Shown one piece after another: positions 48,121 to 60,405 of a DNA stretch of 64,000 nt. The notes beneath the pieces were generated by a model that ran no database searches, had not been told where the DNA came from, and was given only the letters and a program-made list of their open reading frames with translations. This DNA comes from Paralvinella palmiformis. Lineage: Eukaryota; Annelida; Polychaeta; Terebellida; Alvinellidae. Every line of letters begins with the position of its first letter. The stretch's first letter is position 1. The DNA is taken from the NCBI GenBank assembly GCA_025642065.1, contig JAODUP010000481.1, positions 567,501 to 631,500 of the forward strand. Direction: 5' to 3'. The translations under genes and the position numbers were made by a program.

Positions 48121-48307
48121 GAAAATATTACGGGGGCCTTTTATTTTTAAATTTGGGTTAAATTTTAAAAAAATAATATATATTTTATTTTTAAAAAATA
48201 ATATAAAATTGAGAAAAAAAAGTATAATTATATATTTAATAAAGGCTCTTATAAAGGACCTACAAAAAAATTTTTCACTAATTAAAAAAAAAGTTTAAAA
48301 ATAAGGG

Positions 48308-48355
<48 letters not shown>

Positions 48356-48720
48356 TAATATATTAAATACCCAAAAAAAAACTTAAAAATTTTTTTAACT
48401 TTAAACTTTTAAAAAAACGTTTTTTTTACCATCGATTTTACATTACCTCGTTTAATAACTTTATTGAATAACTAGATTAATTAAAATTATTTTAATAAAA
48501 TTTCATTTTAAAAATTTTAACTTTCTTTTTTTCCCCTATGAAAAAATTATAAATATTTTTTTTTCAGACACATTGATGTTTTTAAAAAAACATTTTGAAA
48601 ATTTTTTTTTCTAAAACGTGTATAGGCGTATGTTTTTATAACACGTTTTAAAATTTCCCGCTAAATGGGGGTTATTATAATATTGTTGGCCCCATTTCAT
48701 TATACTAATAGTACTATTAT
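48121..48720. other. Homopolymer-smeared block (probable sequence artefact)
   Basis: The texture changes abruptly. Almost all bases fall in runs of three to nine identical bases, and G and C occur mostly as GGG or CCC clusters. Normal texture returns after about 48720. A TA microsatellite (48309-48350) lies in the middle. This pattern looks like bases overwritten by their neighbours and suggests low-quality gap filling. A biological explanation is less likely. Confidence 0.6.
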
Positions 48721-48805
48721 AAAACCAACAACCCCAAAAAAAACAACTACTACTATTACAACAACAAATACTATACTAATATTAATAATAATAATTTAAT
48801 AACTT

Positions 48806-48809
48806 TTTA

Positions 48810-48868
<59 letters not shown>
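48806..48868. repeat. (ATT)n microsatellite
   Basis: ATT run next to the smeared block. Confidence 0.95.
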
Positions 48869-48899
48869 GGTATCAGTAGAAGTATTTTACTAGTAATAA

Positions 48900-49445
48900 G
48901 AAGGGGGAGGAGGTAGAAGAGGATGAGTTCTGGTAACATAATCACCACTTCCAGCAGCAGCCGCAGGAAGTAGCAAGAGTAGAAGTAATGGTAGTCGTGG
49001 TGGAGGTTAAAGGTAGCAGTAAAGAAGTAGAAGTATTGGTAGTAGTAATAGTAGTAGTATTAATATTGGTAGTAGTAGTAGAATTAGGAAGAAGACAAAG
49101 AGGAAGAGAAACTGACTTCAATGGTAAGACCGCAAGTGTAGCAACATCAGCAACAAACGTTGTAGTAATTGTAATAGCAGTAGTAGTAGTAGAATAGTAG
49201 TATTAGTAGTATAAGTAGTAGTAATAAGAGTAGTTGTTGTCATCGTAGTAGTAGTGGTAGTGGAAATATATTTGTGGGGGTTAAGTTAGTAGTAGTGGTA
49301 GAAGTGGTAGTTGGAGTAGTAGTGGTGGTAGTGGTAATTCTGGTAATAGTAAAAGTATTAACAATAGTAGTAGTAGTAGTAGTAGTAGTAGAAGTTGTTG
49401 TTATATTAGTAATAGTAGTAGTAGTAGTAATAGTAGTAGTCTGTT
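48900..49445. repeat. Long degenerate (GTA)n tract
   Basis: About 500 bases of purine-rich GTA/AGT units with interruptions. All long frames in it are valine- or threonine-rich repeat translations. Confidence 0.9.
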
Positions 49446-50424
49446 TGCAGCGTAGTATATATGTTTTATGAAGTGAAGTCAAATTTAGGGAAATGTAAGT
49501 TATAACTTAATTCTATCTACATGTACTAACTATATCTATATCTATATGTATCACCTCTGCAATATAAACTGACTATATAATATTGCTTTTACAACTTAGT
49601 CCTAATATAACTTATTTCTAACTTATTACAATACTTACTCTCCTAAAGTAGATGAATCCAATTTACATCCTGATGTATTCATGAACTATATTAGCCTCTT
49701 TCTGCACTATCAACTGTATAATAAGCACTAATCTACTACCATGCGAAAGTAGTTGGATAATTTCCTATATCTTAATGTAACCAGAGTTTATTAAACTCTT
49801 ATCCACATGAATACTGATATAATACGCATCATGTTATGTAACTATACAATCAGTTGTATCATTCATTGTTTATGACCACAGCTGATTGCGATGTAACACG
49901 TGGCTCACCCGTTATTCTATAAACATTCAAATAGTATATTCTTTGTTTCAAGTGTACAAATAAGAATGAATCATTCCTTGTTGTATCGAATGGGCCTGTC
50001 ACGTGTTGTTCTGCACTAAAAGGTTCTATGCTATACTCTATATTGTTCTCCTAGTGGTCGTTCCACATGGTTGGACCATCCTTTGAAGTCATTCACTATT
50101 TTATCCAAATCAAATTGTCAATGTCCAATTATTATTTCCAAAATTAAATTAAGCACCAGTTATTATCTGCCAATTAGGAAAGTAGATTTTTTCCACCTAT
50201 CTTGCATCCTTCATGCACCGTTATTATCTTCATTTGTATATACATTTTGTTCTCTTCTTTGAATGCTTAAATCACAGAGTCAACATAGTGAAAATTGTCA
50301 TATCAGATCTGCTAGTGTTTGAATGTCTGGTCGTGTCATCTAAATTAAATGGTTACAGATAACAGTTCTCTTGACCAGGTCCAGGTAGATAACAGGCATA
50401 ACTTTAAAACTCTATATGTGCAAA
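49446..50424. other. Non-coding, nothing recognised
   Basis: Possibly includes decayed LINE sequence near its right end, but no motif is readable before 50425. Confidence 0.35.
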
Positions 50425-52841
50425 GACACACTATCAGGAATTATCTTAACTGATGTGGCGGATCACTTCGGTACATTCTATATTATAAATGATTCAAACA
50501 TAAATACCAATAATCCTACATTCATTACTAAAAGGAAATTTACTGAAACCAACTAACCCAAAATTTTAAAAAAAATTTCTATGGTGGGGTTTTTTTTGAA
50601 AATTTAAAAAATGATTGCCTAAACCCCATGATAAATTCATGTCAATCTATAAAACCCATATTAACAAAAAATTTCCTTTCCTAAAAAACGGTTCAATAAA
50701 AAAACGAAAGGGACCCATGGGTTCCCCAAGGATTATTTGGGATCTGCCAGGGCCCAAAAGGGAAAGTTATTTAAAAAAAAACCAAAAAAAGTAAAAACAT
50801 TTAAAAACTAAAAAAATTAATTTTTAATAAAAACCAGTTGAAAATTTCTTCCCTTTTTAAAAAAAAAATTGGGGGAAAAAGTGGCAGGAATAAAAAAAAT
50901 AGGTTTAAAAAAAAAATTCTCCCCCAAATTTAAAAAAGAAAAATTATTTCTAACTAAAAAACAAATTTCAATTTTAAATATTTTAAAAATTTTTTAAAAC
51001 CCCCGAAAATTCCCCAAAACCACAAAAATTAATAACAATTTTAAAAAAACCTAAATAAAAAAATTTTTGGGAAAAAAGTTTAATCCCCGAAAAAACACAA
51101 ACAAATTAAAAACCCAAACTTGTACAAATTGTGAAATAAACCTCCCCAAAATATCCCGGGAAACTTTAAACATTAAAAATCCATTGAAAAACATTATAAA
51201 TGATCAATAATTACCGGGATTGTTCCCAATCAACAAAAAATTTAAAGGGAATTTCTACACCAAAACAACTAAAACCCCCCCAATTAATAAAAATTTGACC
51301 CCTCAACCCCTACCTTTTTGAAAAGAAAATAAAGTTCAAAGTAAAAGAAAAATTTTAATAGTAATAAAATTTTTTTCAAACATCAGTATGGTAACAATTC
51401 ACCCAATTATACATTTATTAAATCAATGTCATTAGCTAATAATTCGACTCTAAGCAATTTACCTATCAAATTTCTGAACCTCTAAAAACATTTGATGTTA
51501 TAAGACGAACTTTTTAAAATAAATAAAATTACTACGGATTAGGGGAGTCCCAAAAATGGTTTGCCAGTTATCTTTGAATGGAAACAATATGTTGAAATCG
51601 GTAAAAAATCGATATTAATTCATAACTGTTCCAAGGATCTTCCTGGCCCTTTCTATCCTAATATATGTTAATGAAAATTAAAACCCACAAAAGCACATAT
51701 ATTTTTTTTGCAGACGACACTTTTTTAATATTGTTCTGATTTTTCCCACCTTTTAAAAGGGCAAATGTAAAATGAATAACTTATTTGAATGGTTTTTGCA
51801 AATGGGCTCTCGCTAAATAAAAACAAAACAAAATATATGGTTTTCAAAGGGGTTCAAAAATTTCGTTTTAACATCTTGGAAACAGTTGGTGGTACTCATT
51901 TAGAGCAAATTGGTTCTCAATTCCAAGAGAAAACCACCAAATGTCTTGGTGTTTTTCTGGACGAGACTCTTTCATGGAAATATCATTTGATTTACGTGAA
52001 AAATAAGATTTCTCGGGCCTTATATGGCATAAAACAAGTAAAGAAATTCCTACAAAAACAATAGTCTGAAAACGTTATACCTGGCTCTCATACAACAATA
52101 TATCTCATATGGTATACTAATTTGGGGGAACACAAATTCATCAATCCTTTAGAAAACTGTGTCTTTACAGAAAAGAGCTATTCGTATTATTAATAATGCG
52201 GGTTATAACAATCATACCGAACCCTTATTCAAAAGCTGTGAAATCTTAAAATTAAGTTACATGTATCAATGCCACGTATGCTTGTTCATGGACGGCTTTA
52301 TTAGCAAGAGACTTCCTATATCCTTCGATGGCCTATTCCGTCTACATTCTGAGGTACAGGAAAATCGCGTGATAAGGCAATCTAGTCATATGCATGGACC
52401 TCGATGTAACTCTGCACTATTCAGTAAGTTGCCGTTAGTCAATTTTCACATTATATGGAACAATTGGAATAGTATCCTTCCCACTTGTAATTCAAGATAA
52501 AAAAATAAGAAAACCCTGAAAGGTTACATCTTAGCTACTTACTCAGCATCTGTAAAATGCAACAACCCTTATTGTTGTCAATGCACACGTGTCTAGGTAA
52601 TTATGTGAATCCTTGGTACCTGGTCCACATACTTCCAATACACACACGACCAGACTTGCAAATACACAAACGCGTTTTATCGAGCTGACTATTATTAGCT
52701 ATGATTGTTCGGGGCCAATGGGAAGACAGCTTCGGCTACATTGGTCCCCCAATTTCTTTATATGTAATATACTTGTAAAATTGCATTATGTATACGTTAT
52801 TTGATATTGAAATTGGAAATAAATACTACTACTACTACTAT
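50425..52841 (+). mobile_element. LINE, 5'-truncated, with intact 3' end and (ACT)n tail
   Basis: It starts inside the endonuclease with 'LSGIILTDVADHFGTFYII' and 'TFITKRKFTETN' (50434-50555). From 50556 to about 51790 the base text is smeared, yet protein landmarks remain in order: 'KGKLFKKK', 'HQYGNNSPNYTFIK' (RT 'QYGF' box) and 'KMVCQLSLNGN' region. Clean sequence resumes with 'LSLNKNKTKYMVFKG', 'KTTKCLGVFLDETLSWKYHL', 'ISRALYGIKQVKKF', and 'LQKRAIRIINNAGYNNHTEP'. The C terminus follows with 'LYSKLPL'-like 'LFSKLPLVNFHIIWNNWN' and 'KCNNPYCCQCTRV' plus stop at about 52593. A 3' UTR leads to (ACT)n at 52824-52841. Two frame breaks (about 52064 and 52500) and the smeared region prevent an intact ORF2. 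Confidence 0.8.
50556..51790. other. Homopolymer-smeared block inside the LINE
   Basis: Same texture as 48121-48720: runs such as 'aaaattttaaaaaaaa', 'ggtggggttttttttg' and 'cccccccaattaa'. The LINE protein order is still followed through it, so the length is roughly preserved and the change is mainly substitution by neighbouring bases. That supports a base-calling or gap-filling artefact laid over a real LINE. Confidence 0.6.
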
Positions 52842-52847
52842 GACTTT

Positions 52848-52852
<5 letters not shown>

Positions 52853-52942
<90 letters not shown>
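52853..52942. repeat. (TA)n(TG)n compound microsatellite
   Basis: Pure TA then pure TG, directly downstream of the LINE tail. Confidence 0.95.
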
Positions 52943-53299
52943 CTTGTGTGTGAAATTTCAGTATATTTTCAGTATCATCAAACATAAAGAAATATGAAAC
53001 AAAATATTCGTTATATCAATCTATAAGTGAAATAAAAATAATTTTGTTTGAAAAACTGGTATACGGTCAATTTCAAGTACATTTGTTGTGCTTCATGAAA
53101 ATGATTTAGAACTTTATTATTCAGAGTATTACAAGGGAAAAACTACTAAATATATGTCCATAATTGTTCTGTGTCAATTAGTTATATTTGGTTTGCTGTT
53201 TTTTTTCTTCTGTGACTATATGTTTATTAACATATTTCTACGTCAATCAGATCTAGGAGTAACTTATGTAGGTGTGAAGCTTACATGGCTGTTATATTT

Positions 53300-53331
53300 G
53301 GTGTGTGTGTACGTATGTATGTATGTATGTA

Positions 53332-53376
<45 letters not shown>
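53300..53376. repeat. (GT)n with (GTAT)n units
   Basis: A TG run containing GTAT units. It ends exactly where the first 150-base direct repeat begins. The C-terminal valine/cysteine stretch of the frame at 53088-53381 is this repeat. Confidence 0.95.
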
Positions 53377-53379
<3 letters not shown>

Positions 53380-53527
53380 AGGGTACATATAAAGAGGCAA
53401 TAGGCACAGAGGATCAACATATCTAAACATCCTTCGAAACCTACCTCCATAAATCTAAATACAACTATACATATATTAATCTTAAAAAAAGTTCCATACT
53501 CGACATATTGATAGATGTGTGCGTATA
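53377..53527. repeat. 150-base direct repeat, copy 1
   Basis: Nearly identical to 54602-54755. It includes 'atcaacatatctaaacatc', 'cgaaacctacctccataaat' and 'catattgatagatgtgt'. Offset between copies is about 1225-1228 bases. Confidence 0.9.
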
Positions 53528-54601
53528 CCTAAGCATGCGTCTGGTCTACTCATCAGCCTGTGGCAACCAGCTAATTCGCTTTTCGTACGCGACAAATATG
53601 TCACGCCCACAGTAAAACATATACCATTTGATACCACAGCTCGCAGCAAACAACACGTGCGTGTGGTTCAATGGTGACTTGCTACGTACATATCATAAAC
53701 TATTTTGACACCACAGTTTATATTCAACAGTAATTTTCTGTGGTCCAAAAGAAACCTGTATATAAAACATTTCGTCACCTCAGATGCTGACCTCAGCTTT
53801 ATTCTGGGTACGAATAAATGAATAAATCCTACCTATATGAAACATGTATCAATTCAAGTCCGACTAGTCTGGCGTCGAAGTTCTTCTCTAACCTAAGTGA
53901 AAATTTAAGCCTTTTATATACTCTCAGCGTGTTAACAAACATTACAGTTTGTTCATAACAAAGAGAATGTACTCTAACTCAGAATAGACTCACTGAAATG
54001 ATATAACTAAAATAAAAACAAAGTAGCAATACCGCACAATGGATTATTAGTGGACTAGAACGAAATATCGTCTCAAACCTAAGTAAATGCTATGTTTTAC
54101 TCGAACCTAACAGCTATTTCTCATACGTTTCCGTTCATCACAAAGTGAACGTTCATTCACACTTAATTTAGCGTCCCTAAGTGTATGCAGTTAGGTGTGG
54201 TGGATCTAAATTAAAGCGCCTATCCACTTGATCTATTTCACCCATTGTCGAGAACAGCGGATTTCAGGATTATAATAGCTATACATTTAACAAATTTCCT
54301 ATATCAGTGTAATCTAATTACACATAATATGGGAAAAAACTCTGTGCGCAGCTTAATACCCATGGAGATGCCTGTCGGAGTAACAAACGACTCCAGGAGT
54401 ATAAATCCATCAAGCAGCATTGTATGAATTAATAGGTCGTTTCGCCAGACAACATAAGAGGACAATAATATAGATTCTACATTATACATAACAAAGCTAA
54501 TAATCTCAATCATGTTGTAATAACGACATAACGTTCTTACATTGGTGTAATAAGGAATCTGGATGGAAATAGATAAGATGTCTGGGACGGGCAATATGCG
54601 A
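53528..54601. other. Segment between direct repeats, with LTR-like signals
   Basis: It holds a TATATAAA at 53759-53766, two AATAAA signals at 53813 and 53821, 'atgtcacgccc' at 53598 and 'tctggcgtcgaag' at 53869. That arrangement of promoter, polyadenylation signal and primer-binding-like motif is what an LTR contains, so 53.60-53.87 kb could be a solo LTR. However, I cannot show TG...CA ends or a second copy, and there is no gag/pol coding sequence. The frames at 54245-54427 and 54304-54594 are unrecognised. Confidence 0.3.
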
Positions 54602-54755
54602 TTTAGGGTATATATAAACAGGCAACAGGCTCAGAGCATCAACATATCTAAACATCATTCGAAACCTACCTCCATAAATCTAAATACAACTATACATACA
54701 TTAATCTAAAAATAAAAGTTCCATACCCCCACATATTGATAGATGTGTACATATA
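54602..54755. repeat. 150-base direct repeat, copy 2
   Basis: See 53377-53527. The two copies and the 1.07 kb between them form either a tandem duplication or an element with direct terminal repeats. Confidence 0.9.
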
Positions 54756-56969
54756 ATTTGCATATCAATTATCAATTGCAATAGGTAATTGCGTTGTAGC
54801 GTCTTCCAGGTCTCAGATCTAAGCTAACAGTTAATACGACTATTCATCTCTTTTAATACATAGATCATGTACGACAAGCTTTTTTATTTGAAAATTTCCA
54901 CTGCCTGAACATTCCAATAATGTAATTGTGGTTGTAAAGGGATAATCAAAGGCACCCAAAACCTTATGCCAGGGCCTTATTTCTTATATGTGGTCTTACA
55001 GGTTATTAACTCTTATTTTGTTTAATTACTTCTCAGATAACATCAAACATGTACTGAAAAAGTCCATTTAATTCTTCTATGATCAACTTTCTTTAGGTAA
55101 TGAATGTAAATGAGTAAGGAATTTGTGCTGATAGAAGCTATAAGATTCCTGTTGTTTGTCGCGCAGCTATAGATTGTGGGTAACATTCTTATCGAACTAA
55201 AGCTAGCTGTCGTAGAAGGAAAGCGAATTAACTGAATTATTTTGCAAATCTAATTTTTATCAGAGATAAATACGGATTTTGTGTCCGAATGTAGACAGAT
55301 TAAAAGATAGCTTTCTAAATATCGAAATTAAAGGTTTCATTAAACGTGATAGTAAATTTAAACCGGATTCGAGTTTGAGGAAAACCCAGATAAACATGTA
55401 ATCCATTGAATATTGGATACACCAATTACATTTGTAAATATTTATTTGCTTTAGTAGATGGAATTAGCAGTCTCAGTGTGGAATATTTGAATATATAGTT
55501 AGCAACTTATTTGAATTTGTATCAGAATATTATTGCATCTAGCCTAAAAGCTAATATTATGAATATAATTTAAGGGCAGTTCATCATTAAATTACATATT
55601 ATAAATGGCTTTCGGGATAATTGCAATACCCTGGATAAGATTAGTATTCTCTGATTGTACTTGTTTTGCTAAAAGCAGTGAAAAAGAAACTAACAATATG
55701 CCAGGTTATGCCAGTACGAAATTGAGTCATGTATACATCCCTTAGTATGTGTGCATTAGCATATGACTGAATGATGAGTGAGTGATTCATAGGTGAGCAA
55801 ATGTGTAAGAGGAGATAATGAGTTGATGAATTAGTCAACGAATGATTTCACTCAATTTGAACTCATTTAATTGCTTGCTGCAGAAGATTGATGTACATGA
55901 TAGCTAGGATCTATCTATTTATTGAAAGAGATGAACAGTCGCATTAAGTATGAATGGTAAGCTAGGTCAATAAATCAAAAGCAAAAATGCATATTTATGA
56001 CAACTTTATAGATATCAAATTTAGATTCGTGTGACTTAGAGGGACACAAAATATTGTGTACCTAATAATAAAGTAGAAAAGGAATCATGAGAGAAATAAA
56101 AAACCAAAGTGTTTAACATGTTTTTTTATATATATATATATTAATGTTACAGAGAAATAAACTTTAAAATACACCAAGTACCAATTATGATTTAAATCTA
56201 AGTGCTTATAATTGAAGAAGTACTAATGTAATCTTACTAATATTTTACTAGTTATATTGAAAACCCTTCGTACAATTAAATTGAAACTATTTGTATAAAG
56301 TTTGGGCCCAAAGAAGAAGAGGTTATTTATGATTACTGGTAATTTGCCTGAGAAAGTATTGTGACATTGGCTTGGATTACTGCGGAAATATTTTCGATCC
56401 ATATATTGTATTGATGACTAGCATTGTATCAAGTTCTAAATTAAATTTAATAAGGAAAATAGTTAAATGTAAAGCGTATTAAGTGTATGTTAGTTCCTCC
56501 ATACTTTTATTTAATCAAGACGGACGATTCCATATATCCAAGCCATTTCAGCGTGTTATGCTGTACATTGAATCCGTAAAAAAATGAATGACGTCTGTGT
56601 TTGTCATCAATGCATAAGATTACGAAGAAATATTAATGCTGAATATCAATATCAAGACATTTTTTCCAGGATTTGCTGTTAGAAATGAAAAAACATAAGT
56701 ACATAAAAGTCGAGGAAAAGATATATGTTTGAATTTTGTTTGGTAAATGTGTAAATTATGTCTATGCTAAAAGTGATTTCGAAGTGCCCACTTCTATGTT
56801 TTAATTTTTCTTCAAAGTGTATTAGTACAATATTTTACTGTAGTTAATAATGGTACGTATGATACAACGTCAAACTACCTATTATTTGAACCATATTGGA
56901 AGACGGGATTTGTAATGAACTTATATTCCTATAAATTTGTATAGTAGTATTAATGATTCTTCGTATTAA
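54756..56969. other. Non-coding, nothing recognised
   Basis: No supported gene or repeat, apart from a short TA run near 56128-56141. Confidence 0.4.
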
Positions 56970-56974
56970 TGATT

Positions 56975-57175
56975 CTCCACGGTGTCTTTGGCCTCATAGG
57001 TACAGCATGAGAACATTTACCTATGGCTATGGTCATTCTGTGTAGTAGGTCGCAGGTTTGCCCCTCGGCCGTGACATAATAGTACGAGGGGTTTTTCATC
57101 CAACCAGGCGATAGTATGGGGATACTACCCGAACTACAAGCAAGTGTTAGCATAGTGTGAGAATAAATATCCCTT
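56975..57175 (+). mobile_element. tRNA-like SINE candidate
   Basis: GC-richer than the flanks. 'tggcctcatagg' at 56989-57000 resembles a pol III A box, and 'cgcaggtttgcccctcgg' at about 57051-57067 resembles a B box. They are about 64 bases apart, longer than usual. Body phrases 'gtacgaggggtttttcatcc' and 'gggatactacccgaac' follow. No second copy in this window and no target duplication was found. Confidence 0.35.
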
Positions 57176-57539
57176 CAATTGAATTTTGGGGCTGTAACGT
57201 GAAGTAAAATCAAGAATGTTGTGATTCTATTTATTCCACATTACAGGGAATATGAAATATGGTTGTTATACAAGTATTTTGCATTCCAGATGCCAGAAGA
57301 GTTTTAAAAAAAGTTCAGTATGGCTATTATAATTAGATCTGTGATTGGTTCTTATTGCTGTTTTTTTGTAGAATGGTAGTTCTATGAAGGGAGGAAGATC
57401 TGGCACTTCCTCAAGGAAGAATGCCATATGTGAGATGACTATGGACAATTGCAAAATATAGTGTTCTGAGACAATCCACTGGCAAGATGTGTTTCACTTG
57501 CTCGATGATAAAAATGGCCTACGAGAATTTTCTGATTTA
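57176..57539. other. Non-coding, nothing recognised
   Basis: Frame 57266-57454 (minus) has no motif. Confidence 0.4.
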
Positions 57540-58745
57540 ACTCAAATGGGGTTTCCAAGATAATGTTTCATCAATGTGTAAACCAAGGAAAGGCGTTAAG
57601 GGTATGCCGTCTATGCAAAGTTCTAGGCTCATTGTATTTAGTCAGTTATTTGGTATTTTCAATATTAGAGATAACCTATTTACACAGAACCATTCATATA
57701 ATGTATTAAGTTGAATATTTGCATTATAAAATAGATTTTCAATATTAGTATCATATAGAGAGATGTCATCAGCAAAGGATAATATATTTTCCTTGGATGA
57801 TTTTGCAATATCACTAACATAAATTAAGTATAATAAAGGTCCCATAATTGAACCCGGAGGATGGTCACATTCTATTGTAAAGACTCGAAATGTTTTATTT
57901 TCTATTTCCACAAATTGTGTTCTATCTGACAGGTAACTTACAAGACAATTCTTTGCAATTCCACGGATGCCATAATGACCAAGTTTTTTAATAAGAATTG
58001 TGTGACTTAAAATGTCAAATGCCTTTGATAGGTCACAAAAGATTGACATTGTATATTTTTGGGTTGAATATTGTTGTCTTTAGCACATTTATTTAGTAGA
58101 AGAAGAATTAGGTGTATAGTGGAATGTTTGGATCGAAACCCATACTGGTGTTTGTATAGAATATTTTTGGCAATGAAAACAATACATTAATTTATTGAAC
58201 ATGATTTTCTCTAGTATTTTTGAGAAGGCAGGCAGTAAACATATTTGTCGATAATTATTCAGTTGGTTTGTATCTGAATATTTATAAACAGGTATTACTT
58301 TTTCTATCTTAATTTGGTCAGGAACAATACCAGTATTAATTCAAAAGTGTATTATATAGGTTAAAGGCTGTATAATATTTACAGTACTTTTTTTTACCAG
58401 TTTAGTGGATATCTCATCGTGTCCACCACTAGCTTTAGGTTTTAGGTTTTTAACTACATCAATGACAAGTGAGGGATAAATACCTTTAAGATACATGCTA
58501 TTATGAACATAATTTTCTAAATAATACGTTTAATTTTGTTAAATTGGTGACATTTTGACTTATCGATGCACCAATCTTTGCAAAATAAATATTAAATGAT
58601 TCAGCTATTTGCATTTTATTTGATACACTTTCATTGTCTATAATAAATGATTGTGGGAAACTGGATTTATCACTTTGCTTTCCAATTCCAAATATTTTTT
58701 ATATATTATGCTTATTAATGTCAAGAACGCATTTAAAATAATTTC
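57540..58745 (-). mobile_element. LINE reverse transcriptase relic with intact palm
   Basis: From 58745 down: linker 'SFIIDNESVSNKMQIAESFN' with 'IYFAKIGASIS', then RT motifs 'KIEKVIPVYK', 'NNYRQICLLPAFSKILEKIM', and a decayed 'QYGF' region. A clean 135-codon frame (58049-57642) reads 'SIFCDLSKAFDILSHTIL', 'LGHYGIRGIAKN' and 'SYLSDRTQFVEI'. It continues with 'HPPGSIMGPLLYLIYVSDI' and 'ILSFADDISLY' (catalytic Asp pair intact). The thumb 'LCIDGIPLTPFLGLHIDETL' with 'SWK' follows to about 57540, then matches end. So the RT core is the best preserved in the window, but endonuclease and C terminus are missing and upstream stops interrupt it. Motif wording fits a CR1/jockey-like LINE. Confidence 0.85.
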
Positions 58746-59332
58746 TTTAAATGATTTATTTTAGCTTGTTGAATTGATTAATGTGATTTTTGTTAGTAGA
58801 TACACAGATTATTTTACACTGTATCTGAAAAATGTAATGTAAGCCTAATGAAAATGTTTCGTGCAAGAATAAGTTGTTACAGGTTTTTCATGGTAATACA
58901 CTATTACTAGTCGAAAAGATATTTGGTTTATTATATTACTTATACCAACATAGACAAAATAAATATCGCAATGAGCAGTGATGAGAGTGTATGAGTGAGT
59001 AAGTATTTTGATTAGCCTCAAGATTCACTACATTTTTTTAAAGGTACAGTTAATCTATATAACGAGGTAATATGTATATAACCTAATATATTCAGGGACT
59101 ATGTGTATTACCTAACTGAGTTGTTCAGGTAATATACATACATTTCCTTTTGTTCAGGTAATATACGTTTTATATTATTATACACATTAACTGTAAGCGA
59201 TATATGGCTGAAATGAGTCGACTTTTGACTTGCGAGGATTATTTCTCGGTGAGAAAGAATGGAATAATGAGATTATCATTATAATTAATATCGATATTTT
59301 ATTATTATGTTTTATTATTTTACATCTGACCA

Positions 59333-59334
<2 letters not shown>
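58746..59334. other. Non-coding, nothing recognised
   Basis: Contains two nearby phrases 'ttgttcaggtaatata' (about 59120-59165) that form a short direct repeat. Confidence 0.4.
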
Positions 59335-59375
<41 letters not shown>

Positions 59376-59570
59376 TATATTTAATAAAGCGCCCTTACTA
59401 GCAGGAGCCATTCAAAGGCGCTGTACAAATACTATGTAATATAATAATACCCCAAATAATGTATGTAAAAACCCTGTAATGATTTAAAGATAATAATTAT
59501 TTATCTGTGAAAGCGACCTTAAATAGGAGTGTTTTTGGAACAGACCTAAAATTTCTAAGAGACGACTTAA
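59335..59570 (-). mobile_element. 3' end of the same LINE family as 33.7-35.3 kb
   Basis: Starting from an (AAT)n tract (59338-59373), 'agcgcccttactagcaggag', 'ccattcaaaggcgc', 'gcgaccttaaataggagtgt' and neighbouring text match 33753-33930 closely. It is a 5'-truncated insertion containing only the extreme C terminus and 3' UTR, in the same orientation. This shows the family made at least two insertions in this window and that its tail is an (AAT)n microsatellite. Confidence 0.85.
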
Positions 59571-60302
59571 TAATAATAAAATGACTAAGATTTATATACC
59601 ATAATGTCTATCATACCGTTCTATTGATTACTCTTTGCAATATATATCCTTTCACTGTATATTAACTCTATACAAGAGGAACCTTAAGATACAAAAATTA
59701 AGCAAATCCTCCAACTGCAATTAATGATATATAGTTCTACGTGAAAAGCCAATTTCTGAGAGATCAAAACTGCCATAAAAACTGCAATATCTTTTAGTAT
59801 AAGATCAGCAGAATAATACCTCTTTACTGCCTTTTGGTCAACTTTATTTCAAGATATAACATTACATATGCAGTATATTGGGAAATACACCATTAAACTA
59901 AGCCCGGTAATTCTCGTAAGATATTCAACACATGATGTTCTACAAAGGTTAGGTAAAACAAAACTTATACATAGATCTCAATGAAAGTTTCCCATGTCAA
60001 TATTACTGAATATAGCTAACTAAATTCATTTGTATAAAGGGATTCACCGCTTAGTTTCTTAATTATAACGGGTCATCCTTTTTTCGATATTTTTATCATT
60101 GGTGTACATAATAAAAAAACATTCAAATCCATTTATTGTTTTTTATCACAAAACTAAAATTTTGCTATATTTGCTTCCTTCAGTCCCGTACATAAACGCA
60201 TACAAATCCACTTTTATTAGCTCTATTTTGCTCTATGCTATCACTATATGGATAATATCAAATTATACATATTCAGATTATTTAAAATCTTTAAAATATA
60301 GA
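59571..60302. other. Non-coding, nothing recognised
   Basis: No supported feature. Confidence 0.4.
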
Positions 60303-60304
60303 TA

Positions 60305-60355
<51 letters not shown>

Positions 60356-60356
60356 A
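60303..60356. repeat. (GAT)n microsatellite, SINE tail
   Basis: A long ATG/GAT run directly at the tail end of the SINE fragment that follows. In the 10.85-kb SINE the same place has only three units. Confidence 0.9.
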
Positions 60357-60405
60357 TGGTTGTTTTACGGCCACTTTTGTGCACATGGTAGGCTAAGTGG
60401 GCAGT
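60350..60405 (-). mobile_element. SINE 3' fragment related to 10848-11017
   Basis: 'gttttacggccacttttgtg' and 'cacatggtaggct' match 10870-10905. The match fades after about 60405, so the copy is 5' truncated or decayed beyond recognition. Confidence 0.7.

Noticed and set aside
48988..49482. Valine/threonine-rich frames on both strands
   Set aside because: Translations of the degenerate GTA tract.
53590..53880. A definite solo LTR
   Set aside because: Promoter and polyadenylation signals are present but TG/CA ends, a second copy and a target duplication could not be shown. It is kept only as a low-confidence note.
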